NCBI GenBank assembly: GCA_023376005.1
Contig: CM042138.1
Location: 98,202,766 to 98,266,765 of the forward strand
DNA length: 64,000 nt
Direction of reading: 5' to 3'
Origin: Doryteuthis pealeii
Lineage: Eukaryota; Mollusca; Cephalopoda; Myopsida; Loliginidae
The notes under the pieces are model-generated. The model ran no database searches. It saw only the letters and a list, made by a program, of their open reading frames with translations, and had not been told where the DNA came from. The position numbers and the translations under genes were made by a program. Of the stretch, positions 10,978-20,990 are shown in pieces (within the stretch, counting starts at the first letter, position 1; every line of letters begins with the position of its first letter).

Positions 10978-11480
10978 GGCACATGGTGTAATGGTTATCA
11001 TCATAGGAAATGGACTTGGTGGCCTGGGTACAAAAACAAAACAAAAAAAGCCTGGACAGGGTTGTTTGCATTTCACATACCTTTGGGAAAGGTATAAATC
11101 CAACTATTCTCCCTCCAGCTCTGGGTAAATAGTAGGGCAGACTGGACTCTTTAACCTTGGTATAGCAACCATTCTAGGAGAAGGAAAACTCTGAATTCAA
11201 ACCTGCATGGTGTAAGGGTTATCATCTTTGTAGGAAATGGACTCAGCAACCTGAGTTCAAATTCTGGATGAGGCTGTTTGCATTTCACATAGCACTAATA
11301 CTCTTGAGAAAGGTATGAATTGAACTATTCTCCCTTCAGCTAATAGTAGGGCAGACTGGGTTCTTTAACACTGGTATGACAACCAGTCTAGAAGAAGGAA
11401 AACTCTGAATTCAAACCTGTTAAACTTCACTTAAAAATTGATCTTGTGTCACATCTTACTCATGCAGAGGGGTTGGTAAC
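10978..11480 (+). mobile_element. Two tandem SINE-B copies
   Basis: The first (about 10978-11203) is cut at CTGAATTCAAACC, where the second (about 11204-11480) begins with TGCATGGTGTAAGGG. Both are in sense orientation in GLYATL intron 1. Confidence 0.82.
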
Positions 11481-11586
11481 TCTATGCTATATGCAGCAAA
11501 ATTCTCAATAACATATCTTTAATCATTTATTTTTTTATTTAGCATTTAAATTTTCTCCTTTTAATTTTTTTAGTTTCTCCTTTCAG

Positions 11587-11692
11587 GTCTCGTTGGAGTA
11601 TAATTATTATATTTTTGCTTTAGATGAGCAAAAGTTCAAAGAAATGCTGCTAACTCCTGGATTGATCTCTTGGAAGAATTCCTGTTTTCTTG
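11587..11692 (+). CDS. Glycine N-acyltransferase-like protein, exon 2
   Basis: 106-nt exon with acceptor TTTCAG| and donor CTTG|GTGAGT. It enters in phase 0 and leaves in phase 1, so the last G joins CT of the next exon to make Ala-74. The peptide has FKEMLLTPGLISWKNS, matching the GLYAT-family segment '...FL..PELINWKQ' (known family feature), and encodes residues 39-73 of the joined product. Both splice sites and both phases fit the neighbouring exons, which a chance open frame would not do. Confidence 0.85.
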
Positions 11693-11723
11693 GTGAGTGG
11701 ATTTACCATTTTCTTTAAAGAAA

Positions 11724-12327
11724 CTAGCAAATATATGCACCCTCTGAGTGCAAGTATTTAGGTTTGAATGTAATAAGATATTATATAAAATTAGAAAGGC
11801 TAATGAAACTAAATAAGAATGCAGATCAAAAGATTTGAAACATAGAACAACTGAAACTTACTCTTCCATCACTCTCGTCTTTCATTGCTATTTTTTCTAA
11901 TGTAAGTATTTAGTTAAAATAGGAAGTAAGAATAAACTTACAGTTATTTTTTCTTGTTAATGGATTTCATTTAAGATTTATTAAAGAGATTTTTGCTTAT
12001 ATTCATTAAAATAAAACCAAACAGTTAGAAATCAATAACACTGAGCACATATTTATTAAATTCGATTTTTTTATATCAATATGCAAATTAGCCTTCCCAT
12101 TCACAATGTAAACCGCTATTTTGTTGTATATATAAATATAATTGCATGTTATTCGTATGTCGATATGGTTAACAGTATTAATAATGTAAAACAATTTTAT
12201 TAATTATTAAAAAGGTTAAAATAATATCATGGCGAATATGATGTCAATAACTAAGGGAATTGTGACATGAGTAGTAATATAGTTTCGGTTACAGACAGAA
12301 AAACACACAATCTCCATTATAATAAGA
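11724..12327 (-). mobile_element. Helitron-1, full-length non-autonomous copy
   Basis: On the minus strand it starts A|TCTTATTATAATGGAG and ends with a GC-rich hairpin (GCACTCAGAGGGTGC), then ATATATTTG and CTAG|T. A 5' TC, a 3' hairpin, CTRR and insertion between A and T without target duplication are the established Helitron hallmarks. It is 604 bp, AT-rich and non-coding. It lies 31 bases after the GLYATL exon 2 donor. Confidence 0.85.
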
Positions 12328-12395
12328 TGTTCAATTATGTGAACCAAGAATAATAAAAAAAAAAAGTACACTTCGATATGGTGGTTGGAATATGG

Positions 12396-12690
12396 ATGTG
12401 CATGGTGTAATGGTTAGAATTGTAGGAAATGGACTTGTAGACCTGAGTTCAAATCCTGGATGTGGCTGTTTGCATTTCACATAGTGCTAATACCCTTGGG
12501 AAAGGTATGAATCCATATATTCTCCCTCCAGCTATGGGTAAATAGTAAGGCAGACTGAACTCTTTAACCTTGGATAGGTAGCCAGTCTAGGAGAAGGAAA
12601 ACTCTGAATTCAAACATGTTAAACTCTGTATAAGAAAATTACCTTGTGTCACATCCTGCTCATGCAGAGGGTTTGGTAAATATATAAATA
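12396..12690 (+). mobile_element. SINE-B copy
   Basis: Full-length, from GTGCATGGTGTAATGGTTAG to GGTTTGGTAAATATATAAAT, in GLYATL intron 2. Confidence 0.88.
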
Positions 12691-12786
12691 TGTTGGTTGG
12701 AATAAGAATTATTTTTGTACCTTCTTCAAAGTTTACAAAATAAATTTAAAATGACATTATTCATGGTTCACATTACAGTTTATTAT

Positions 12787-13065
12787 GGAGGTGCATGGTG
12801 TAATGGTTACGGTCCTAGGAAATAGACACAGCGAGACAATTTCAAATCCTGGATACAGCTGTTTGCATTTCTCATAGCACTAATACCCTTGGGAAAGGTA
12901 TGAATCCAACTATTATCTTTCCAGCTAAGGGTAAATAGTAGGGCAAACTGGGCTCTTTAACCTTGGTATGGCAACCAGTTTAGGAGAAGGAAAACTCAGA
13001 ATTCAAACCAAAGGGGCTCGTTTGTCATTAGTCAAAACTACTTTGAAGCTCCTCCTCCTCCTCCA
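12787..13065 (+). mobile_element. SINE-B variant with alternative 3' end
   Basis: The 5' two-thirds is SINE-B. After GAATTCAAACC it continues with AAAGGGGCT...GTCAAAACTACTTTG and a CTCC-rich end instead of the usual CTCCGCTTAAG tail. The copy at 25003-25288 has the same alternative end, so this is a real subfamily. Confidence 0.78.
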
Positions 13066-13176
13066 CATTTTTGGGTGCAGTCAGCTGGAATTGTACCTGT
13101 AGAATCAAGATATGATACTCACTTTTGCAAGATGGTTCCAAGTTAGCATCCAGTTGGTAGACAAAGGTGGGCAGGC

Positions 13177-13403
13177 TGTAACCCTGTACTAACACCCATC
13201 ATAGTCATGTGATGGATATATATGGATCAAAGTATCCACACCAAAACTAGAAGCCAATCAGGACCCAGAGAATAAGCTTGTACAAACTGCATAATGGAAC
13301 ATCCCAGCCTACTATATAAAGCACCTACCAACTCACTATGTCTCTCAGATCAGACTCAACTTGCAATACAGCTGAGTATTTATCTATGTGTGTAAATTCT
13401 ACA
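13177..13403 (+). mobile_element. LTR with adjoining primer-binding site, retrotransposon remnant
   Basis: A 227-bp segment runs from TGTAACCC to TTCTACA. It contains a TATA-like CTATATAAAG at about 13310 and is followed directly by TGGCGCTGCGAACAGGAT, which has the form of a tRNA-primed PBS. The internal region is lost about 60 bases later. The TG...CA ends plus the PBS are what is expected of a 5' LTR. It lies just before GLYATL exon 3. No second LTR was found. Confidence 0.6.
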
Positions 13404-13529
13404 TGGCGCTGCGAACAGGATATGAAACTGTGAGGGAACATCACATATCTTTGTTTTTTTTTTAGTCCTTTCTAATGTTTTGTTAATTATTTATCAGTTC
13501 TTATTTTCCTCTTTCTCTGTTTTTCACAG

Positions 13530-13650
13530 CTTTTCCGTATTCCTTCAAATCAGTTCTGACATCAGTGGCAGACAAACACGGATATTATCTGCAATTTCCC
13601 ACAGCCGTTTTCGAAATCTACCGATTCAAAAAGGAAAACGCAAAACCTGT
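13530..13650 (+). CDS. Glycine N-acyltransferase-like protein, exon 3
   Basis: 121-nt exon with acceptor TTTTTCACAG| and donor CCTGT|GTAAGC. It enters in phase 1 and leaves in phase 2. It encodes residues 74-113 plus two bases of Val-114: AFPYSFKSVLTSV... to ...FEIYRFKKENAKP. This is the less conserved linker region between the N-terminal GLYAT segment and the C-terminal acetyl-CoA-binding domain. Joining to exon 4 (GT+A = Val, then QIPEDV) keeps the frame. Confidence 0.83.
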
Positions 13651-13752
13651 GTAAGCCTGGCCTTTTTTAAATTTCACTCTTCACATTTTTGTATAGATTA
13701 TTTTTTCTTCCCACTTTTGTTTCTCATCTGTTTTCCATTTTGTTATCTCTTA

Positions 13753-14341
13753 TCTATTAATAATAGCGATTCGGTCTCTATTTGTCTGTAACCAAAACTA
13801 TGTCACCACTTATGTCACAGGCATTTCATAAATTAAGTAAGTTTATCAATGAGTATTTAATTTATAGTCAGTATCATTACTGCATAAAAATATTAAAATT
13901 CTATGAAAAATCAATTGATTGTTAAATTTTCACGAATATTTCGATACTTATTCACTTTTAGATGAATTTATAGTTTTTTCCTAAAATATATTAGGGGAAT
14001 TTTTTTTTTTTTTTTTTTCTAGGTCGACCCCCCCCCCCGCCCCCAACATACACACCTCATTTTATGAAATCCGAACCAAATATATTTTACTCCTACGATT
14101 TTAAAATTTTTTTCTAAAGATAAGAGTCTGAATAATTAAATCAGAAATATTTAGAAATGTTTTGTAATAACAAAACAAATATCTCGGTGGAGTGGAGTGT
14201 ATATGATACTTTTTAAGTAAGTAAGTAATTAAAAAAAATATCAAATGTTTTATTTTTTTTATTTAATTCCCCCCATTTATAGGCAATATCTTTCAAAAAT
14301 GTATTTTTACACCAACTGAAGGGCCTTTTTTATTTTGCTAG
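13753..14341 (+). mobile_element. Helitron-2, full-length non-autonomous copy
   Basis: Starts A|TCTATTAATAATAGCG and ends TTTATTTTGCTAG|T, 589 bp. Near the 5' end it shares CTGTCTGTAACC-like words with Helitron-1, but the body differs. The same body, including AAATATATTTTACTC and CCTAAAATATATTAGG, recurs inverted at 38306-39085. It is AT-rich and non-coding, with a poly-T/poly-C stretch near 14000. It lies in GLYATL intron 3. Confidence 0.75.
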
Positions 14342-14544
14342 TTTTTATAACTTCAATGTTTCTTTGGTATGTCGTGTTAATTGGTCATTTTATTATATTG
14401 TCCTGTATATATTGTGTCATTATCCTAATTTTCTACCAACTATTAGTAAGGTAGTAGTGGTCATTTTATCATATTGTGTCATTATCATGGCACAACTGAG
14501 AACCAGAACTGGAGGCCTATTTTAAACATTCCTTGATCCAATAA

Positions 14545-14800
14545 GTGCAGCTCAGTCGGTAGTGTTGGGCTAGAAACCGCAAGGTTCTTAGTTCGATACC
14601 AGCTCTCGCCAACTCAGCGTATGAGTAGCACAGGGATCTGTGCGGTAAAGTAAGGAGCTGATGGTAGGTGTAGCACTCCACCTCAGACGCAAAAACAATC
14701 TCCTTGGTCTAGCGCTAGTGAAAAGGGGATAGACTCTCTTGCTGATTGGCTGATACCGACATTAGGTAGCCCCGACAACATTACTTTACTTTTACTTACT
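14545..14800 (+). mobile_element. SINE-A copy
   Basis: CAGCTCAGTCGGTAG head to ACTTTACTTTTACTTACT tail, in GLYATL intron 3. Confidence 0.88.
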
Positions 14801-14825
14801 CCAGTGTTGATGGCTTAAGAAATTC

Positions 14826-15050
14826 GGACCATATGACCTTTAGGCACCCCTTTTTGATCTCGATTAAGAAAGGACATGTTTTTCATTTACACCATCTATA
14901 TCCGGTCGTTTGTTAGGGGTTAGTTTTATAATTTAAAAAAAAAAAATCTAAAAATCATCTGTTAAAACAAACGGATATTGACGGTGTAAATGAAAAACAT
15001 GTCCTTTTATAATCGAGATCAAAAAGGGGTGCCTAAAGGTCATATGGTCC
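14826..15050. mobile_element. GGACCATATG foldback MITE with perfect 8-bp target duplication
   Basis: Arms GGACCATATGACCTTTAGGC / GCCTAAAGGTCATATGGTCC continue inward for about 90 bp. AGAAATTC flanks it directly on both sides (14818-14825 and 15051-15058). It is 225 bp and non-coding. Confidence 0.88.
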
Positions 15051-15948
15051 AGAAATTCAAAGAAATATTTACTTACATTTGGAATATCATCATTTGAATA
15101 AAAGGTTCGTTGAGACCTGTAAATAGTGTGAATGTTTCTGTTTCAACATTATGTAGATCATATCTTTTTACTAGAAATTTTAATTATCTATTTATTTTGT
15201 TAAATACTTATCACTGTCCACTACAATATTACATATTTTCATTTATTCAACTTTCAACACATCTTATTCTCAGGTATTGGTCAAATTCTTATGCTAAGTA
15301 TTTTCAAAAATAGTTAACTTAATTTTTAATAGGCCTCCAGTTCTGTCTCTGAGTTGCACCATGAGCAGGCCTGGAGTATTCTGTGTTGCATTTTGCTTGT
15401 GTGGAGGAATTGGGTTACCTCTCTACATGGGATACAATCAGCGTATTGTAAGCCTCACCAACAGGGTGGTCTATTTATGTTGAGTTGTAGTAAGAAAGTT
15501 CATATATATATGTAAAAAAAAAATCCAAAAGAAATGTGTTTGCTTTATGCTCTGAAAAAAAGAGACCGGAACAAAAGTCTATTTTCTTACAAAGATGAAT
15601 GTAACACCTAGAGAAGGCTGGAGAATGTACTGGTCAAAACATTATGTGAATAACATAAAGCAGAAGCAAAGAATTCTTTGAGTGCATATATCTTATTTTA
15701 GTTAGGTTCTAGACCTAACGAAAATAGAGTTACTCCCCTTGACCAGTAGGGGGCTGATGGGAACCTGGAAGTGGGGTTTTCACCATGACACTTTTGGATT
15801 GGATTCTTGCAGGACAGATGCATTCACAATACATGTGAGCTAGTTAAGTCACTTTTAGACTTGAAGCATTCTCTACCCTATGTTAAATAAAACTATGTTA
15901 ATTTCCAACAACCTGCATTTTCATTCAGTGTCCCATATTTTACCTGTA

Positions 15949-16576
15949 CTAGCAAATATATGCACCCTCCGGGTGCAAGTATTTAAGTTTCAATGTAATA
16001 AATATTATATTAAGTTAGAAAGGCTAATGAAACTAAATAAGAATGCAGATAAAAAGATTTGAAACAGACGGGGGTATAATCGAAAAATAGAACAACTGAA
16101 ATTTACTCTTCCATCACTTTTGTTTTTCATTGTTATTTTTTCTAATTTACCTACTTAGTTAAAAGAGGAAGTAAATAATAAAATGACAGTTATTTTTTCT
16201 TGTTAATGGATTTCATTTAAGATTCATTGAAGAGATTTTTGCTAATATTCATTAAAATAAAACCAAAGAATTAGAAATCAATAACACTGAGTACATATTT
16301 ATTAAATTCGATTTTTTAATATTAATATGCAAATTAGCCTTCCCGTTCACACTGTAAACCGCTATTTTGTTGTATATATAAATACAATTACATGTTATTA
16401 ATATGTAGATATGGTTAACGGTATTAATAATGTAAAACAATTTTATTAATAATTGAGGTTTAAATAAAAATAAAATCATTGAGAATGTGATGTCAATAAC
16501 TAAAGGGAATTGTGACTTGAATTGTAATTTAGTTTCGGTTACAGACAGAAAAACACACAATCTCCATTATAATTTT
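15949..16576 (-). mobile_element. Helitron-1 copy, altered 5' end
   Basis: The minus strand ends with hairpin GCACCCGGAGGGTGC, ATATATTTG and CTAG|T, as in the other copies. The 5' TCTTATTATAATGG start is changed to a related but shifted sequence (ATAAAATTATAATGG). It lies about 120 bases upstream of GLYATL exon 4. Confidence 0.82.
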
Positions 16577-16698
16577 ATCTGTATGTAAAAACATAACAAT
16601 TTGATTCTTATGTATTATCAGCATTATGTGATATTTTTTAATTGTGTTGTGATTATAACTATACATTCTTGTTTTTTTTCTTCTTTTCTTAAAAACAG

Positions 16699-17110
16699 AC
16701 AAATTCCTGAGGATGTCACTGTGGGTGAATTGGATATCAAATGGGCAGATTTGGTTGCAGCAAACTGGGGATACATCTTCCATGACTACAATGAAACCAA
16801 ACAGCTTATCAGAATATTTATAAAAATGTACCCAAGTGTCTGCCTGTACAATGCAGAGGGTCGGCCAGTCGCTTACGCCCTGGGACAAGAATCTGGATCC
16901 ATGGGAATGTTGTATGTTGATGCTGAATATAGGGAACGCGGTATGGCTAAGGCCATTATTACACTCTTAACAAAGAAATATTCATATCTTGGATACGATC
17001 CTTATGTGTCTATTGATACAGCTAATGAGAAATCGATCAAACTACACGTAAGTTTAGGATTTGAGGCAACTGGTTATACTGTACAGAGATATATAATATT
17101 TCCAAAATAA
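16699..17110 (+). CDS. Glycine N-acyltransferase-like protein, last exon (GNAT C-terminal domain)
   Basis: Acceptor TTAAAAACAG| and stop TAA at 17108-17110. It encodes residues 114-250 of the joined product. The domain is the GLYAT C-terminal/FR47-like GNAT fold. MYPSVCLYNAEGRPVAYALG corresponds to the family's 'P..C.LGPEG.PV.W' strand, GMLYVDAEYRERGMAKAI holds the R-x-x-G-x-A acyl-CoA pyrophosphate-binding loop (Arg192-Ala197), and NEKSIKLHVSLGFEATG is the usual end of a GNAT domain. These enzymes conjugate acyl-CoAs to glycine or similar acceptors. Mammalian GLYAT is mitochondrial, but the location here is unknown. An AATAAA overlaps the stop (17106-17111) and another AATAAA lies near 17275, so the 3' UTR may be very short. 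Paralogue identity within GLYATL cannot be set. Confidence 0.92.
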
Positions 17111-17440
17111 ATACAGAAAAAAAAAAATCTTACACATTTACTGCTCTGAAAAAAAAAAAAACATTTTAAAAAATTTTTAAAAAACAATCAAACAAAACAA
17201 ATCAAGAAACTCCAAATTATATTTTTTTGATAAATCGACAATTCTTTTTTTTTTTTTTTTTTTTTTTTTTAGAAAATAAATCTGTTAATTTATTCCATGT
17301 CAATTTTTAAAATTGGACGTTTTGTGAATTTTTGTTGAATTTTTCTTTTTTTTTACCTTTTTGATGTTCCGTGACTGATTTACTGATTTTATTCATTGTA
17401 GCATGCATGTCGTATTGCCCAAAATTGCCAAAATACGGGT

Positions 17441-17710
17441 GTGAATGGGGTGATCGTCTGGTCATGTAAATGATGCAAAAACACAAAAATCATTTCTTTA
17501 AACACAAGACCCATTTTTTTCCCCAAAATAAAAATACTGATGTGAATGGGGCGATCGTCTGGTCATGTAAATGATGCAAAAACACAAAAATCATTTCTTT
17601 AAACACAAGACCCATTTTTTTCCCAAAATAAAAATACTGATGTGAATGGGGTGATCGTCTGGTCATGTAAATGATGCAAAAACACAAAAATCATTTCTTT
17701 AAACACAAGA
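17441..17710. repeat. Tandem triplication, 100-101 bp unit
   Basis: Units start at 17441, 17542 and 17642 (GTGAATGGGGTGATCGTCTG). The third is cut at about 17710. The units are nearly identical, differing by one base and one C-run length, so the expansion is recent. Minus-strand open frames across it only reflect the repeat. Confidence 0.95.
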
Positions 17711-17943
17711 TGTTAATTTTCTGATGAGACCACTGGGGAGATGGATAACAGGAGCATTGGATCCTTTGTGACAACAGGAGAAGTTTTGATAATTTCTGTT
17801 CAAGTGATGCAGTAGTGACCTTTTTTTCTGTATATTTCATTTCTTTTCTGGTTGTCACATCTTCCTGACTCTCACTCTTTGACCCACAGGTTCTCAGTTG
17901 TTGGCTCCTTTTTATAACCAACACCATCCTTTTGCTTTGTTGG

Positions 17944-18515
17944 GGCATTAGAATACCCCGACTGCACCTCTACAGAGGGGTAAGACTCCCCCAATGGGTC
18001 CACTTGTTGGCCGTGGGTGGCAACCTGTGATACTTAAGAATAGAACCCAGGTGGTTTAGCAATCCATGACATGCAATACTCCACTTTGGTCCTTACTTAG
18101 GCTAAACAGGCGGTCGGAGATATCAATCGGCTGGTCCCGTCAAGCCCTAGCACCTATATGATTGCCCCAACCCTATTGCTCTTATGGCAAGCCCCAACCC
18201 TTTTCATCATTTAGATGCTAGAGGGCAGTGGCTGAGGGTCTTCATGCCCTGGGAATGACGTTAAACTCTATCTGATGGTGAGGTTCCAGTTCTGGAGGTT
18301 TGGGGAATGTGGACCACCTCTTCATTCCCATTGCTCCCTGGTCCACTCTGACCCAGAGTGGTAGTACCTATTAGGGTCCTATCAATGGGTTGAATAGAAA
18401 AACATGAGTTTATAAACAAAATTGATTATCCATTAAGAATTAATTTATTTCAAAACTTTGTCGGCATTAAATGACCCACTGAGGTTGATATGCCATAAAA
18501 CAAACCAAACCAAAC
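17944..18515 (+). repeat. Family D dispersed repeat, longest copy
   Basis: About 570 bp from ATTAGAATACCCCGACTGC through CCCCAACCCTATTGCTCTTA, GATGGTGAGGTTCCAG and GGTCCACTCTGACCC to GGTTGATATGCCATAAAAC, with a CAAAC-rich tail. At least six partial copies occur in the window. No protein is recognised. Variable 5' truncation and a constant 3' end suggest retroposition (see 43199-43530). Confidence 0.8.
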
Positions 18516-18801
18516 CTTTGGCTTTGTTTGGTTGATGTGTCATTTGACATTGCCTGAGGATAAATCTATATTCAAAATTTCATTCTTGAGTCTTGAAATT
18601 TCTTATAGATATAAACATCTTTGTTTACAGTGTCAGCTATCAATCAGGGAACCTTAGCACACATTCACTGCCATAAGCCCACATTTACAAAACCAGTTGA
18701 TAACATGATTATATAACATACATTCTCAGAAAGAAAAGATTGTTGTGCATATATGTACTTTTAATTTATAAGAATTAGTGGGGTATTATTTTCGAAGCTT
18801 A

Positions 18802-19057
18802 GGGCCAGTTTAGCTCAGTCGGTAGAGCATTGGACTAGGAACCACAAGGTTCCGGGTTTGATACCGGCCCTTGCCAACTCAATGTATGAGTAGCACTGGG
18901 ATCTGTGCGGTAAAATGAGGAGCTGATGGAAGGTGTGGCATTCCACCTCAGATGGCAAAACAATCTCCCTGGTCTAGTGCTAGTGAAAAGGGGATAGACT
19001 TTCTTGATCTCTGGCTGATACCGACTATGGGACACCCCAACGACTTTACTTACTTAC
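18802..19057 (+). mobile_element. SINE-A copy with intact tRNA-like head
   Basis: GGGCCAGTTTAGCTCAGTCG (A-box) and GTTTGATACCGGCCC (B-box), then the full body to CGACTTTACTTACTTAC. Confidence 0.9.
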
Positions 19058-19410
19058 TATTTAATTCAAAGCTAACACCTGCATTCCTTTAAATGCATTA
19101 GGTTATCCAAAAAGGAGTAACCCAACACAGAATATTCAGTAGGGAAAAGACAAGTCAATTCATACAAGATAACAATATTTAATTAATAACATACAAAGAT
19201 GAAACATAGTTCCAGACCCAAACCATAAAAAGGACACAAGGAACATAAAGAAGTGTAAGGTAAAAAGAGGTGGAAACCATTTACTGATTTATCCATGTAC
19301 TTTGTTAGACAGGAACAAAAGATTCAGTTTTGTTTCACATTGTGTTGGTAAAAGGGTGAGATTTTAGGGTTTCACTTGTCACATGACAAATACACGCATT
19401 ATGTGAGAAA

Positions 19411-19456
19411 GCCCCGCCTCCAATATAAAAAGGGAGACAATTCTAATTTGTCTCCC
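19411..19456 (+). promoter_or_regulatory. Promoter-like block: GC-box, TATA, hairpin
   Basis: CCCCGCCTCC, then AATATAAAAAGGG, then an inverted repeat GGGAGACAA...TTGTCTCCC with a 7-base loop. The arrangement resembles an LTR or Pol II promoter, but no gene or element body is recognised downstream. Confidence 0.3.
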
Positions 19457-19920
19457 AACAAATTCATATTTTAAAATTGTCTGATGTTTTGGAACAGATC
19501 TCCAAAGAAATCCAAACATTATACATACATAGAAATTGTATCTTTTGCTCCTGTCCTGATTCAAAGACTGTCATCCGAGTAACTATCAGAGCACTGGTGT
19601 CTGGACATATTAAAAAAAAAAAATCCCATAACCCTTTTGGTGTAGTGCATTTGGCAACAAATCTAATAGTGTTGCATAACGCCTTCTTCACTGGCACTAA
19701 ATAATTATAATGTTGCATACCTCTTTCTTTAATTCTATTTCTTGGCCGTCTTTAGTATTCTGATCGTCTTTAGTATTTCTTCTATCATCTTGACTTGGTC
19801 TGGAATCTTCTAAGGTCTGGACTTTCTTGGGGACTTCGGGTCTGGTCTTCTATTGCTATGTTCTTGCTGGCTGGTCGTCATTTCTTAGTCTTGTTACCAA
19901 GACATTCATTCATTTTTCTT

Positions 19921-20112
19921 AAACCGGTTGCCTAACCAAGATTAAAGAGCACTGTCTGCCCTACTACTTACCCATACCTAGAGGGAGAATAGAATTCATA
20001 CCTTTTCCAAGGGTATTAGTGTAATGTGAAATGCAAACAGCCTGATCCAGGATTTGAACTTGGGTTGACGAGTCCATTTCCTATGATTCTAACCATTACA
20101 CCACATGCTTCC
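19921..20112 (-). mobile_element. SINE-B copy, 3'-truncated
   Basis: Reverse complement from ACCGGTTGCCTAACCAAG to CTAACCATTACACCAC. Confidence 0.85.
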
Positions 20113-20230
20113 TTTTGTAGATATACAATGTGGAAGACATTGCCAGGAGTGATGACCGATAGGGACAGGTGGCAAGAGAAAGTCATGGAAATCTGTGTTG
20201 CCTGTGTGACCTGATGATGATGATGTGTTT
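20113..20230 (+). mobile_element. 3' end of a non-LTR retrotransposon with (GAT)n tail
   Basis: The last frame reads MWKTLPGVMTDRDRWQEKVM then CVT and stop, followed by TGATGATGATGATG. A 'DR..W...V' end and a short GAT tail are typical of LINE ORF2 termini. Related fragments are at 31800-32030 (minus) and 35272-35470. Confidence 0.65.
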
Positions 20231-20365
20231 ATAAGATATTTTTTTATTCACTGATACTTCTAAAAAGAACTTATGGAAATAATTTTTGAAGCCAGTGGTT
20301 CCTCCTCATCGTTTATATTGTTTGATTTTTAACTTTACAAAATTATTATTCATGTAGCAGTTGAC

Positions 20366-20840
20366 CCCTAATTTTTGGTAATTTATGAGGAAGTGCGTCC
20401 CAGTCTCCTGCCTCAGAAATTGCTACCCGGTGACTATTAAAATAACGTCCCCAGCTATGTTGTCTCAGATTTTCTTTTATTCATGTTTGTTTAATGTCTT
20501 GTTTTTAGTTTAAATAAACAAGAATTACGACAAAAAAGAAGCGACACCCCACAAATACATTTACTTGTAGAAAATATCTATCTATTTATCTATCTCCATT
20601 TGTTCATATCTATCTATATTATTTCTATAAATGAACAAGAATTACGATAAATTACGATAAATAAATAAGAATTACACCAAAAAAGAGAAATACATTTAAC
20701 GCTCTAAGTTGGTTGTTTTCTTTCAAGTAACACTGACATAGCTGGGGACGTTATTTTAATAGTCACCGGGTAGCAATTTCTGAGGCAGGAGACCGGGATG
20801 CACTTTCTCATAAATTACCTAATTTTTTGCCTAAAAATTA
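20366..20840. mobile_element. Foldback element, about 95-bp arms
   Basis: The left arm (to 20459) CTCCTGCCTCAGAAATTGCT...CCCCAGCTATG is mirrored at 20737-20840. The spacer of about 275 bp is AT-rich with TATC repeats and ACAAGAATTACGA words. The right arm has a 13-base insertion at its outer end. No convincing target duplication was found. Confidence 0.82.
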
Positions 20841-20990
20841 GGCCTTTAAAATTCAACCTATATTCTTAAAAGAAATTTTAACATTTAAATGAATTGAATT
20901 TGAATTAAAATCAAAATTTAACAAAACTGCATCAGTATTATATATTAGATAAAAATGATTATATAGAAGATAAAAAAGGATTCTTAAATA

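Noticed and set aside
15333..15448. Candidate extra GLYATL exon with acceptor-like TTTAATAG and donor-like GTAAGC
   Set aside because: Exons 3 and 4 already join in phase without it. The peptide has no family similarity, and the sequence near its end (GGATACAATCAGCGTATT) recurs as a dispersed repeat near 24930 and 41860.
16601..16698. Open-frame extension upstream of the last GLYATL exon, starting with an ATG
   Set aside because: It is intron: a clear TTAAAAACAG acceptor precedes the conserved QIPEDV, and the upstream peptide is hydrophobic with no family similarity.
18802..18870. tRNA gene
   Set aside because: The tRNA-like head is attached to a 190-bp body repeated about 13 times; it is a SINE. 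The same applies to the SINE-B and SINE-C heads.
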